Assembly (NCBI RefSeq): GCF_004127445.1
Contig: NZ_QEXM01000041.1
Location: 405,423 to 469,422, forward strand
Source of the DNA: Streptomyces alfalfae
GTDB lineage: Bacteria > Actinomycetota > Actinomycetes > Streptomycetales > Streptomycetaceae
DNA: 64,000 nucleotides
Direction of reading: 5' to 3'
Shown in pieces: positions 8,539 through 17,324 of the stretch (its first letter is position 1; every line of letters begins with the position of its first letter). The notes beneath the pieces were generated by a model. That model saw only the letters and a program-made list of their open reading frames with translations, searched no databases and had not been told where the DNA came from. The translations under genes and the position numbers were made by a program.

Positions 8539-9735
8539 TCACCGGAAGGCGTCAAGACCGGTGAGCGCCTTGCCCAGAACGAGTTGATGCATCTCGACGG
8601 TGCCCTCATAGGTGAGCACCGATTCGAGGTTGGTCGCGTGCCGCATGACGGGGTACTCCAGGGAGATCCCGTTGGCGCCCAGGATCGTCCTGGACGTCCG
8701 GCAGATCTCGATCGCCTCTCGTACGTTGTTGAGCTTGCCGAAGCTGACCTGCTCGGGACGGAGCCTGCCCGCGTCGAGGCGGCGTCCGAGGTGGTGCGCC
8801 AGCAGAACGCCCTTGTGCAGCTCGACCGCCATGTCGGCGAGCTTGGCCTGGGTGAGCTGGAAGCCGCCGATGGGCCGGCCGAACTGCTCGCGGGTCTTCG
8901 CGTACTCCACCGCCGCGTCGAAGGACGAGCGGGCCGCCCCCATCGCCCCCCAGACGATGCCGTAGCGCGCGTGGGAGAGGCAGCTGAGCGGGCCCTTCAG
9001 GCCGACGACCTCCGGCAGGACCGCGTCGGCGGGCAGCCGCACCTCGTCCATCACCAGCTCACTGGTGACACTGGCCCGCAGCGACCACTTGTGCTTGATC
9101 TCGGGCGCCGAGAAGCCGGGGCTGCCGGCCGGCACGACGAACCCCCTGATCCCCTCGTCGGTCTGCGCCCACACCACGGCGACCCCGGCCACCGACCCGT
9201 TCGTGATCCACATCTTGCGCCCGGTGAGCACCCAGTCGGCGCCGTCCTTCTTCGCGTGCGTGCGCATGGACGCCGGGTCGGAGCCGTGGTCGGGCTCGGT
9301 CAGGCCGAAGCAGCCGATGATCTCGCCCGCGGCCATCCCCGGCAGCCATCGCCGCTTCTGCTCCTCGGAGCCGAAGCGGTGGATGGCGTACATCGCGAGG
9401 GAGCCCTGCACGGAGACCAGGGAGCGGATGCCGGAGTCGGCGGCCTCCAGCTCCAGGCAGGCGAGGCCGTACTGGACGGAGGTCGCGCCCGCGCAGCCGT
9501 AGCCCTCCAGGGACATGCCGAGCGCCCCGATGGAGCCCAGCTCACGGGCCAGCTCGCGGATGCCGGGCAGCTCGCCCTTCTCGTACCAGTCGGCGATGTG
9601 CGGCAGGACCCGGTCGGCCGCCCAGGAGCGGACGGTGTCGCGGATCGCCAGGTCCTCGGGGTCCAGCAGGTCGTCGATGCCGAGCGGGTCGGCGGGGTCG
9701 AAGGGCGGCAGCGGGGTGCGGGCGCTTGCGGACAT
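8539..9735 (-). CDS. Acyl-CoA dehydrogenase, glutaryl-CoA dehydrogenase-like
   Basis: A 398-residue FAD-dependent dehydrogenase. The N-terminal helical domain is followed by the FAD-site strand GCFGLTEPDHGSDP and WITNG. The C-terminal helical domain has the YAKTREQFGRPIGGFQL signature. The likely catalytic base is Glu377 in TYEGTVEMHQL, the position used by glutaryl-CoA and short-chain acyl-CoA dehydrogenases. The overall pattern (DPLGIDDLL start, GPLSCLSHARYGIVWG) is closest to glutaryl-CoA dehydrogenase, which oxidises and decarboxylates glutaryl-CoA in lysine and tryptophan breakdown; substrate is an inference. The ATG at 9735 has GGAGG upstream, preferred over an in-frame extension to 9837. 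Confidence 0.9.
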   Translation of the reverse strand: MSASARTPLPPFDPADPLGIDDLLDPEDLAIRDTVRSWAADRVLPHIADWYEKGELPGIRELARELGSIGALGMSLEGYGCAGATSVQYGLACLELEAADSGIRSLVSVQGSLAMYAIHRFGSEEQKRRWLPGMAAGEIIGCFGLTEPDHGSDPASMRTHAKKDGADWVLTGRKMWITNGSVAGVAVVWAQTDEGIRGFVVPAGSPGFSAPEIKHKWSLRASVTSELVMDEVRLPADAVLPEVVGLKGPLSCLSHARYGIVWGAMGAARSSFDAAVEYAKTREQFGRPIGGFQLTQAKLADMAVELHKGVLLAHHLGRRLDAGRLRPEQVSFGKLNNVREAIEICRTSRTILGANGISLEYPVMRHATNLESVLTYEGTVEMHQLVLGKALTGLDAFR

Positions 9736-9925
9736 GCGGGCCTCCGGCGACACAAAACTAGCATCGGTAGTTATACGACTCGCGCTGACGTTACGACGCA
9801 GTGTGCCGCACGTCCAGAGCGACGGGACGCCGCACACCTCCCGCCGCCGGGCCCGAGCGGCACACCGCGGCCGTCAAGGCGGGCGGACGGGAAACCATCC
9901 GGCCCGGAGGCCGGCACAGGACGCC

Positions 9926-11563
9926 TCACCGCACGGAGGAGTCGACCCCGACCCGGGAGGGCTCCCGAGGCGCAGGCACCCCCGGCTCGGTGGAGGCGGA
10001 GGTGGAACCACCGCCCGAACAGTCCATGCCGCGCGGCAGGCGCAGCGCGGCGAGCGCCCCCAGCAGCAGCAGCCCCGCGCTGACGAGCAGCGTCACGTGC
10101 AGCCCGTGCACGAAGGCCTCCCGCGCGGCCGAGCGCAGCGCGTCGCCGGGCGCGCCGCCGAGCCGCGCGGCGACCTCGTACGCCTCGCCGAGCGAGTGCC
10201 CCGCCGCGGCGCTGTCCGCCGCGGGGACGCCCGGCACCGAGGAGAGCCCCGGCGCGTACGCCGCGTTCATGACGCTGCCGAGCAGGGCGATGCCGATGCC
10301 CGCGCCGAGCTGGTAGGAGGTCTCGCCGATCGCGGCGGCCCCGCCCGCCTGGGACGGCGGCGCCTCGCTGAGCATCGACTCGTAGGCGCCGAAGAGCGTG
10401 GTCTCCAGGCCGAGGCCGAGCAGCACGAAGCCGGTGAGCAGCAGGACGTCGTTGGCGGTGCCGCCCATGCCGGTGAGCACGAGGACGGCGAGCGCGGTGA
10501 GGCAGAAGCCGGAGCACACCGTGACGCGCGGCCCGAAGCGGTGCAGGAGCTTCGATCCGGCGAGGCCCGCGGCCATCGCGGCGAGGGTGAGCGGCAGCAG
10601 CCGCAGGCCGGTCTCCAGCGGGGAGAGGCCGAGGACGAGTTGGAGGTACTGCGCGGCGATCAGTTCGAGGCCGACCAGGGCGAGCATGGCGAGGACGATG
10701 CAGCCGACCGAGGTGCTGAACGCGGGCCGCGCGAACATCGACAGATCGACCAGCGGGCGTGCGCGCCGCCGCTGTCTGCGCACGAACCCGACGAGCAGGG
10801 CGACGCCCGCGGCCAGCGCGGCCAGGGTCGCCACGCCGAGCGGCGAGTCCCCGCCGCCGAGGCGCTTCACCCCGTAGACGACGCCGAAGAGCCCGCCCGC
10901 GGCCATCAGCGCGCCCGCCACGTCCCACGGGCCGTCGCCGTCGCCCTTCGACTCCGGCAGGAGCCAGCGGCCGACGGGCAGGCTGACCAGCATCAGCGGG
11001 ATGTTGATGAGGAAGACCGAGCCCCACCAGAAGTGTTCGAGGAGGAACCCGCCGAGCAGCGGTCCGACGGCCGCGCCGACGGCGGCGACCGCGCTCCAGA
11101 CGCCGATGGCGACGGCGCGCTCACGCCGGTCGGGGAAGACCTGGCGCAGTATCGACAGCGTCGCGGGCATGATCATCGCGCCGCCGACGCCGAGCAGCGC
11201 CCGGGCCGCGATCAGGACCTGCGCGTTGTCGGCGAGGGCCGCGACGGCCGAGGCGACACCGAAGAGCGCGTAGCCGAGCAGGAGCACGCGTCTGCGGCCG
11301 ACGCGGTCGCCGAGCGTGCCGAAGAGGATGAGGAGCGAGGCGCAGACGAGCGGATAGACGTCGACGATCCAGAGCAGCTCCATCCCGCCGGGCCGCAGGT
11401 CCTCGGTGACCGCGGGCACGGCGACGTGCAGCACGGTGGCGTCGACGGCGACCAGCAGCAGACTGACGCAGAGGACGACGAGCACGACCCAGCGATTGAC
11501 CCCGGCACGGTCCCCGGATCCCCGACGGCCCTGCGGTGCTGCGGCCGTGGTCGTCCCGGACAT
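9926..11563 (-). CDS. MFS exporter, DHA2 (EmrB/QacA) family
   Basis: A 545-residue transporter with about fourteen membrane helices, the DHA2 number. Motif A is visible as TLGDRVGRRRVLLLG after helix 2. Helix 1 carries the family signature VAVDATVLHVAVPAV. Helix 4 to 5 includes GVGGAMIMPATLSILR, the antiporter motif C region. The protein would exchange protons for drugs or secondary metabolites across the cytoplasmic membrane. GGGAGG precedes the ATG at 11563. The gene is divergent from the mannosyltransferase gene, and no regulator lies next to it. Confidence 0.9.
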   Translation of the reverse strand: MSGTTTAAAPQGRRGSGDRAGVNRWVVLVVLCVSLLLVAVDATVLHVAVPAVTEDLRPGGMELLWIVDVYPLVCASLLILFGTLGDRVGRRRVLLLGYALFGVASAVAALADNAQVLIAARALLGVGGAMIMPATLSILRQVFPDRRERAVAIGVWSAVAAVGAAVGPLLGGFLLEHFWWGSVFLINIPLMLVSLPVGRWLLPESKGDGDGPWDVAGALMAAGGLFGVVYGVKRLGGGDSPLGVATLAALAAGVALLVGFVRRQRRRARPLVDLSMFARPAFSTSVGCIVLAMLALVGLELIAAQYLQLVLGLSPLETGLRLLPLTLAAMAAGLAGSKLLHRFGPRVTVCSGFCLTALAVLVLTGMGGTANDVLLLTGFVLLGLGLETTLFGAYESMLSEAPPSQAGGAAAIGETSYQLGAGIGIALLGSVMNAAYAPGLSSVPGVPAADSAAAGHSLGEAYEVAARLGGAPGDALRSAAREAFVHGLHVTLLVSAGLLLLGALAALRLPRGMDCSGGGSTSASTEPGVPAPREPSRVGVDSSVR

Positions 11564-11807
11564 GTGCGTACCTCCCAGGTGATCCCTCGCATCGGCGGCC
11601 TGCGGGATGGGAAATCCCTGCTCCTGCGGCACGAAACGGCGGCGCGGACAAGGCGAGTGAGCCGCCAGAGTACGCGAGTCCGTTTCCGGTGCGCGTGGCG
11701 GACCTCTCATGGTTGCGCGGATGCCGTGTGGCGTGCACCACGCGGCCACCTCCCGGCCGCGGCCCCGGTCGGGCCCCGCACGCCCCCGACGGCCGATAAT
11801 CGAGCCC

Positions 11808-12956
11808 GTGAACGACCTTGATCATCCCCCCTCGCCGTCCCCGGCGGGCCACGCGCTGCGGCGCGCCGCGCCCGCCCTCCTCGTCTACGCGGGGGTGCGC
11901 GCGCTCGGCCTCGCGGTCCTCGCGGTCTGGGGCGCGGCGGCCGGGAAGAGCCCGCACACGCTGCTGAGCGCCCGCTGGGACTCGCTCTGGTACACCCGCG
12001 TCGCCGAGTTCGGCTACGGCTGGGAGGTGCGCCTCCCGGACGGAAGCGTCCACTCCAACCTGGCGTTCTTCCCGCTCCTGCCCTGGCTGGAGCGGCTCGT
12101 CGCGGCGGTGAGCCCGCTCTCGTACGCCGATGCCGGGCTCGCGGTGAGCTGGCTCGCCTCGCTCTTCGCCGCCGCGGGGATCCTCGCGGTCGCCGACCAC
12201 GTGTACGGGCGGCGGGCCGGGATCTGCGCCGTCGCCCTGTGGGCGGTGCTGCCGGTCGGCATCGTGCAGTCGATGGCGTACAGCGAGTCGCTGTTCACGG
12301 CGCTGGCGGCCTGGTCACTGTATGCGCTGCTCCGGGGGCGCTGGGTGTGGGCGGGCGCCTTCGCCTCCCTCGCGGGACTGACCCGGCCGGTGGGCGCGGC
12401 GGTGGTCGCCGCGATCTGGGTGACCGCGGCCGTCCAGGTGTGCCGCGAGCGGCGGGCCGCGCCGCGCGTGCTCCTCGGCGTGGTCCTCGCCCCGCTCGGC
12501 GCGGCCGGGTACGTGCTGTGGGTCGGCCACCGCACCGGCGGCGGGCTCCTCGGCTACCTCGACGTGCAGGCGGGCTGGGGCAACGGCTTCGACTTCGGCT
12601 TCGCCTTCGCGCGCTTCATCGGGGAGAAGTTCACCGGCGTCCCCGGAGCCCTGGCGGGCGTCGGCCTGATCGTCGGCGTCGCCCTGGTCATCTGGCTGTA
12701 CGTGACCGGCGTCCGGCAGAGGCAGCCGCTGCCGCTGCTCCTCTACACCGGCGTCGTCGTCGCACTGGCCCTCTGCGCCGCCGGCTACTTCGGCTCGAAG
12801 CCGCGGCTGCTCCTGCCCGCCTTCCCGCTGCTCCTGCCGCTCGCCGTGGCGCTCGCCGGGCTGCGGACGTCGAGGTCGGCGCTGGTCCTGGGCAGCGTCG
12901 CGGTGGCGAGCGCGGTCTACGGGGCGTTCTGGCTGCACGGCTCGGGCCCGCCGTGA
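11808..12956 (+). CDS. PIG-V-like GT-C mannosyltransferase
   Basis: About 382 residues with eight to ten membrane helices. After the first helix comes SARWDSLWYTRVAEFGYG (W57, D58), the conserved loop of the PIG-V/GPI mannosyltransferase II and related bacterial GT-C enzymes; the Asp is the expected catalytic residue. Such enzymes take mannose from polyprenyl-phosphate mannose on the outer face of the membrane. In Streptomyces the acceptor could be a lipoglycan or a secreted protein; the sequence does not say which. The GTG at 11808 is the first start that keeps the family N-terminus; no strong ribosome site is visible. Confidence 0.78.
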   Translation: MNDLDHPPSPSPAGHALRRAAPALLVYAGVRALGLAVLAVWGAAAGKSPHTLLSARWDSLWYTRVAEFGYGWEVRLPDGSVHSNLAFFPLLPWLERLVAAVSPLSYADAGLAVSWLASLFAAAGILAVADHVYGRRAGICAVALWAVLPVGIVQSMAYSESLFTALAAWSLYALLRGRWVWAGAFASLAGLTRPVGAAVVAAIWVTAAVQVCRERRAAPRVLLGVVLAPLGAAGYVLWVGHRTGGGLLGYLDVQAGWGNGFDFGFAFARFIGEKFTGVPGALAGVGLIVGVALVIWLYVTGVRQRQPLPLLLYTGVVVALALCAAGYFGSKPRLLLPAFPLLLPLAVALAGLRTSRSALVLGSVAVASAVYGAFWLHGSGPP

Positions 12957-13205
12957 GCAGGTCATGATCGTTTCACTCGTTCGCCGGAGGCCGTACGGGA
13001 AATTCCACACCAGCCCCCGGTGAACGAATTCATAAGGGATATAAAATCGCATCGGAAATGATCTACGAATTGAGCATGGGCGCGAGGATTCATTAAGGAA
13101 TCCCAGGGAATAGCCCCGCTCCTGAGAGCAATCCCACATCACATCGTCATCACAAAGCCACTGATTCGGCCTAGCGCCAGACTCACTCGCTGTAACGTCG
13201 ATTGG

Positions 13206-14246
13206 GTGCGTACCGAACGAAACCTCACCCGTCTTGACCGGGTCTTCGCCCGGCTTGACCGTGAGCCGGAACGACCGGCCCACCTCGATGTGCCGAGGAT
13301 GAGCCGGCACAGGGTCGTGCTCTTCGGCGCGACCCTGGCCTTCTACCTGGCCATCGTCGTCGCCGTGCTCGTCACCTCGTGGCTGGTCCGGTTCGACTGG
13401 CAGGTCATGTTCTTCCGGCCCTACCAGCAGTGGCCGGAGATCCACGCCTTCCTCGACTACTGGGTCGTCCTCGGCCAGCGCGGCCCGACCGCCGTCATGG
13501 TCGCGGCCTGGCTCGGCTGGCGCTCCTGGCGGCAGCACACGCTGCGACCGCTGCTCATGTTCGGCACCGCCCTGCTCCTGCTCAACGTCACGGTCGGCGC
13601 CGCCAAGATCGGCATGGGCCGCCTCGGCCCGCACTACGCCACCGTCATCGGCTCGAACGAGATGTGGCAGGACGGCGATATATTCCCTTCGGGCCACACC
13701 GCCAACGCGGTCGTGACCTGGGGAATCCTGGCCTATCTGGCCTCCACCCCGCGCACCCGCCGCTATCTGTCGGCCCTCTCCGCCGTGGTCTCCCTGAGCG
13801 TCGGCCTCACCACCGTCTACCTCGGTACGCACTGGCTGAGCGACGTCTTCCTCGGCTGGGCCGCGGGGCTGCTCATCCTGCTCGCGCTGCCCTGGTTCGA
13901 GCCGCTGATCACCCGCGTCGAGGCCGTCATCTTCCGCGTCCGCGAGGCCTGGCGCGACCGCCGCGCGGGCACCACGGCACCGGCGCCCGAGCCCGTGCCC
14001 GCCCCGGTGGGCGTCCCCGCGATCGTGCAGCAGCGCCCCTCCGCCGGCGGCGAGGCCCCCGCCCGCGAGCCGGTCGGCGCCGCCCGCACCACCACGAGGC
14101 CCCCGGCGTACCTCGCCCCGGGCCCGCACACGGCCCGCTCCGAGCGCACCCCGGTCACCCCCGCGGGCAGCCGCCGCCCGCCGCACCCGCACGCCGACCG
14201 CGTTCCGCGCGGCGCCGCCTCGGCCCGCCCGATGGCCGGCGGCTGA
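13206..14246 (+). CDS. PAP2-family membrane phosphatase
   Basis: A 346-residue protein with six membrane helices. The three phosphatase motifs are present: a degenerate first motif around Lys134-Arg139-Pro142 (KIGMGRLGP), PSGH at 161-164, and a third motif in which His209 and Asp213 (GTHWLSDVFLGW) are kept but the usual Arg is replaced (TTVYLG). Family members remove phosphate from phosphatidate, undecaprenyl diphosphate or similar lipids at the outer membrane face. The C-terminal 110 residues are a Pro/Ala/Arg-rich cytoplasmic tail. Start is GTG. The 250 bases upstream are unusually AT-rich for this window and probably hold the promoter. Confidence 0.85.
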   Translation: MRTERNLTRLDRVFARLDREPERPAHLDVPRMSRHRVVLFGATLAFYLAIVVAVLVTSWLVRFDWQVMFFRPYQQWPEIHAFLDYWVVLGQRGPTAVMVAAWLGWRSWRQHTLRPLLMFGTALLLLNVTVGAAKIGMGRLGPHYATVIGSNEMWQDGDIFPSGHTANAVVTWGILAYLASTPRTRRYLSALSAVVSLSVGLTTVYLGTHWLSDVFLGWAAGLLILLALPWFEPLITRVEAVIFRVREAWRDRRAGTTAPAPEPVPAPVGVPAIVQQRPSAGGEAPAREPVGAARTTTRPPAYLAPGPHTARSERTPVTPAGSRRPPHPHADRVPRGAASARPMAGG

Positions 14247-14295
14247 CCCACGAAGCCCGCGGGGGCGGTACGCACAGCCCATCCCCCGCACCGCG

Positions 14296-14328
14296 AAGGC
14301 CCCGGTTCCGTCGAGGAACCGGGGCCTT
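14296..14328. terminator. Bidirectional intrinsic terminator
   Basis: A perfect 14-bp stem (AAGGCCCCGGTTCC and its complement) has a five-base loop. It lies between the PAP2 gene stop at 14246 and the convergent inhibitor gene stop at 14377, so it can serve both. Confidence 0.85.
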
Positions 14329-14376
14329 CGTCATGGCGCGGGTGGCCGTACGGACGCGGGGCCCGCGGGGCGGGGG

Positions 14377-14655
14377 CTACCCCTTCCAGGAGCGCGTCAC
14401 CACGCCCTCCTGGACCTCGAAGTTGAGCCGCCCCACGAGGTACTCCATGGTGATGATCGCCCCCGGGGGCAGCGACCTGACGGTGGTCCAGCCGGACGCG
14501 CGGGCCTCCCGCTCGGCGTCCTGCGACGCGAGCCCGACGTAGCGGTCGGGGCTGTCCTGCGGCTCTGCGGGCGGGGTCGGAATAGGTGCCATGGCCGCCA
14601 CGGTAGGTGCCGGGGCCGCGCCGGGGAAGGCCGGGGCCCCTGCACCAAGCGTCAC
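14377..14655 (-). CDS. Small I78-type peptidase inhibitor-like protein
   Basis: About 92 residues. The C-terminal half (GLASQDAEREARASGW, then PPGAIITMEY, GRLNFEVQEGVV) matches the layout of the I78/YcdY-like inhibitor fold: a helix, then strands around a conserved RLN...D/E...G segment. The N-terminus is a Pro/Ala-rich linker without a clear signal peptide. The GTG at 14655 has AGAGAGG five bases upstream and is the best start; a GTG at 14673 and an ATG at 14592 are alternatives. I78 proteins inhibit serine proteases. Streptogrisins encoded earlier in the window are conceivable targets, but no direct link is seen. Confidence 0.65.
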   Translation of the reverse strand: MTLGAGAPAFPGAAPAPTVAAMAPIPTPPAEPQDSPDRYVGLASQDAEREARASGWTTVRSLPPGAIITMEYLVGRLNFEVQEGVVTRSWKG

Positions 14656-15117
14656 GTATACCTCTCTGGTCACGCTTCTGTCACAGGATCACGACGTGCG
14701 TTTCGGTCGAACTCCCTCACACGTACGGGCGGTTCCGCTCGGGTCCCGACGTAATTCGGCGACGCCTTCACGCAGGCGCGAAGACGGTTCGAACAACGCC
14801 CGAAAGCGGCGCCCCGAATAGCGGACGACGCCCTTTGCGGCCCCTTCCCCCTTTCCGATTCCGGCCCGCGGAACGGGCGCTGACACGCCATGGAGGAATT
14901 CACCATTCCGCCCGGGGGCGACCCTGCCCCGGCCGTCCGGAAGCGGCCCGTACGCCTCTGTCGGAGGCGGGTCCGACGCGCGCGTCATGGCCTGAGCTTC
15001 GGGCAGGCCCGGGACGCGACGGCGAAGGGGCGAGCGATGGGGACCGGGACGGTGCGGGCCGTCGAGTCGCCGGCACGGCGGGCGCGCGCCGGCCGGGTGG
15101 CCGTGGCCGGCTGCCCC
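14656..15117. other. Intergenic stretch before the ctaD remnant
   Basis: The left 60 bases are the promoter side of the inhibitor gene. The rest is open in several frames but shows no recognisable protein. The part nearest 15118 may hold the decayed N-terminus of the cytochrome oxidase gene, since an ATG at 15038 (MGTGTVR) has the look of a CtaD start, but the similarity is too weak to call. Confidence 0.4.
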
Positions 15118-15386
15118 CCACCGCCCACCAGAAGATCGGTCACCTCTACCTGACACGTCGTTCGTCTTCTTCCTCGCCGCCGGCCTCATGGCGCTGATGA
15201 CGCGGGCCGAACCGGCCGGGCCCGGCCTCCAGCTCATGACCGACGAGGAGTCCGACCAGGCCTTCACCCCGCACGGCACGATCATGCCGCTGCTCTTCGC
15301 GACGCCGACGTCCGCGGGCTTCGCCGACGAGATCATGCCGCTCCAGATCGGCTCCCCCGACGTCGCGTTCCCGCGGCTGAACATGC
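15118..15386 (+). pseudogene. Fragment of cytochrome c oxidase subunit I gene (ctaD)
   Basis: Two adjacent frames together read as the N-terminal part of CtaD. First comes AHQKIGHLYL (15123-15152), where intact proteins have a TTDHKxIGxxYL segment. Then, from 15155, TSFVFFLAAGLMALMTRAE, followed by HGTIMPLLFATP, IMPLQIGSPDVAFP and RLNM. The frame change needs one missing base near 15153; restoring a T would give L-I-T-S, the normal family sequence. Similarity stops after RLNM at 15385, where about 480 further residues of the haem-copper oxidase, including all but the earliest haem-ligand region, are absent. The remnant abuts the convergent WYL regulator gene, whose stop lies at 15393. Confidence 0.85.
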
Positions 15387-15392
15387 CCGCGG

Positions 15393-16403
15393 TCACGCGC
15401 CAGGACCGCGGCCGGGCGCCGGAGGGCCCGCGGACGCGACACCCCGGTCCAGGGCCCGGCTCAGGTGGTCCCGGGCCGTCCTGATCCGCTCGATCAGCTC
15501 CACGGGCTCCACCACCTCGAACTCGATGCCCAGGAACAGGACGTGGAAGACCATCACGTCCAGGCTCGACGCGCCCGTGCGCAGCAGGCAGCTCTCGTCC
15601 GTCTCGGCCTCAAGCATGCCGTCGGACGGGGTGAGCCGCTGCGCCGCCTCGGCCCGCGGCACGAGGAGGCGGACCACGGCCTGCTCCGCGTACGCGCCCC
15701 GGGAGACGCCCTTGGCGACGTACGCGGCGAGGTCGTCGGCCGGCGGGGGGCGCGGTGTGAAGCGGGGGCCGTGCGGCGGCCTGGGTTCGACACGGTCCAC
15801 GCGGAAGGTGCGCCAGTCCTCGCGGTCCAGGTCCCAGGCCACGAGGTACCAGCGGCGTTCGGTGCAGACCAGGCGGTGCGGTTCGACGGTCCTGCGCGTG
15901 GCGCTCCCCGCGTGGTCGCGGTACTCGAAGCGGAGCCGCTCCGCGTCGCGGCAGACCCCCGCGAGTTCGGTGAGCACGGCCGGGTCGACGCCCTGCGCCC
16001 GCGGAGTGCGCAGCATCGGCACGGTGAAGGCGTTCAGCGCGCCCACCCGGTGGCGCAGCCGGCTCGGCAGGACCTGTTCCAGCTTGCCGAGCGCGCGCAC
16101 GGAGGTCTCGCCGATGCCCTCGATGCCCTGTCCGGCGGCGGTGCGCAGGCCGACGGCGACCGCGACCGCCTCGTCGTCGTCGAGGAGCAGCGGCGGCAGC
16201 TCGGCCCCCGCGCCGAGCTGGTAGCCGCCGCCGGTGCCGGGGCTGGCGTTGACGGGGTAGCCGAGTTCGCGCAGCCGGTCCACGTCGCGGCGGACGGTGC
16301 GCGGGGTCACGCCGAGCCGCTCGGCGAGGCCCGCGCCGGACCACTCCCGGTGGGCCTGCAGCAGGGAGAGCAGGCGAAGCAGTCGTGCCGAAGTCTCCAA
16401 CAT
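15393..16403 (-). CDS. YafY-type HTH/WYL transcriptional regulator
   Basis: A 336-residue regulator. Residues 5-60 form a DeoR-like winged helix (GAGLAERLGVTPRTVRRDVDRL), and residues 135-235 the WYL domain with RRWYLVAWDLDREDWRTFRVDR. A WCX-like extension ends the protein. WYL domains sense nucleic acids or small ligands, and these regulators usually control an adjacent gene. The divergent side here holds only the hypothetical/GT4 pair on the same strand and the ctaD remnant, so the target is unclear. Start at the ATG at 16403. Confidence 0.88.
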   Translation of the reverse strand: MLETSARLLRLLSLLQAHREWSGAGLAERLGVTPRTVRRDVDRLRELGYPVNASPGTGGGYQLGAGAELPPLLLDDDEAVAVAVGLRTAAGQGIEGIGETSVRALGKLEQVLPSRLRHRVGALNAFTVPMLRTPRAQGVDPAVLTELAGVCRDAERLRFEYRDHAGSATRRTVEPHRLVCTERRWYLVAWDLDREDWRTFRVDRVEPRPPHGPRFTPRPPPADDLAAYVAKGVSRGAYAEQAVVRLLVPRAEAAQRLTPSDGMLEAETDESCLLRTGASSLDVMVFHVLFLGIEFEVVEPVELIERIRTARDHLSRALDRGVASAGPPAPGRGPGA

Positions 16404-16448
16404 GGACGCGATTGTGCCCCGGATAAAGGACAGCCACGGTCCGCGTTC

Positions 16449-17324
16449 TCAGGCGTCGGCGTCCTCCGTGCCGGTGGCCGCCTCGCGCACGCGCACCGCC
16501 AGGTCGTTGTCGTTGGTGTAGTACGGGCCCGCTTCCAGCGCGCCGTGCGCGGTCTCGCGGCGCAGCACCGGATACGTGAAGATCGCCTTCTTGTCCGCGA
16601 CGTCGTCGAGGAGCCGGGCCAGGCGCACCCGCGGCCCGCTCGTCCCGGCCGGGCGCAACCACAGGTCCCAGGGGCCCGCGCCGCGCTCGGCGAGCTCGCC
16701 GTGCGGCAGCGCGAAGCTGAACAGGGGTCCCTCGGCCGTGACGTCGGCGCGGTGGACGAGGTCCGGCTCGGCCCGCCGGACGGCCTCGGCGCAGGCGTCG
16801 GCGCTCAGGACGGTGCCGTAGAGGCGGCCGTGCACGGTCATGCCGCCGTCCGCGATCTCGATCTCCCCGGCCTCGGCGTGCGGCGCCCGCAGCCAGCTCC
16901 GCACGGAGAGGTTGCCCTGCTTCGTCACGTACGGGATGCGGACCGCGACGTAGCCGCGGCTGCCGCTCGGCGCCCGGTCGACCAGGGAGCGCAGGTCGTT
17001 GACGCCCGGTATGAGCCGGCGCGGCGCACCGCTCGCCACCTGCACGTACGCGTTCCAGCGGCCCTCGGCGAGCTCGACGCTGCTGGGCAGCGCGGCCCGC
17101 AGCCGTCCGTCGGCGGCCGGGGTGAGGGGCAGGCGGACCTCGTCGTCGGAGTCGCGGCGGCGCAGCAGCAGGTAGGCCACGTCGTCGGGCTCGTATCCGC
17201 CCGGTTCCGTGACGTCGAAGGTGAGGCCCCCGGCGGAGTCGGCGACGCAGTCGGCGCGCGGCGCGTCGGCGGCCTCCTGGTCCCCTGCGGACGACGCCGC
17301 CTGCGAGGTGGCCAAGGACGTCAT
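16449..17324 (-). CDS. Conserved hypothetical partner of a GT4 glycosyltransferase
   Basis: A 291-residue soluble protein rich in predicted beta strands, with no signal peptide, no membrane segment and no catalytic motif I recognise. Segments such as DVAYLLLRRRDSDDEVRLPL and RGYVAVRIPYVTKQGNLS recur in an immunoglobulin-like or sandwich pattern. Its ATG overlaps the stop of the upstream glycosyltransferase gene (ATGA at 17321-17324), so the two are translationally coupled and probably act together on one glycan. I remember Streptomyces homologues being labelled simply transferase. An accessory or substrate-binding domain of a surface-polymer glycosyltransferase is an inference. Confidence 0.7.
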   Translation of the reverse strand: MTSLATSQAASSAGDQEAADAPRADCVADSAGGLTFDVTEPGGYEPDDVAYLLLRRRDSDDEVRLPLTPAADGRLRAALPSSVELAEGRWNAYVQVASGAPRRLIPGVNDLRSLVDRAPSGSRGYVAVRIPYVTKQGNLSVRSWLRAPHAEAGEIEIADGGMTVHGRLYGTVLSADACAEAVRRAEPDLVHRADVTAEGPLFSFALPHGELAERGAGPWDLWLRPAGTSGPRVRLARLLDDVADKKAIFTYPVLRRETAHGALEAGPYYTNDNDLAVRVREAATGTEDADA

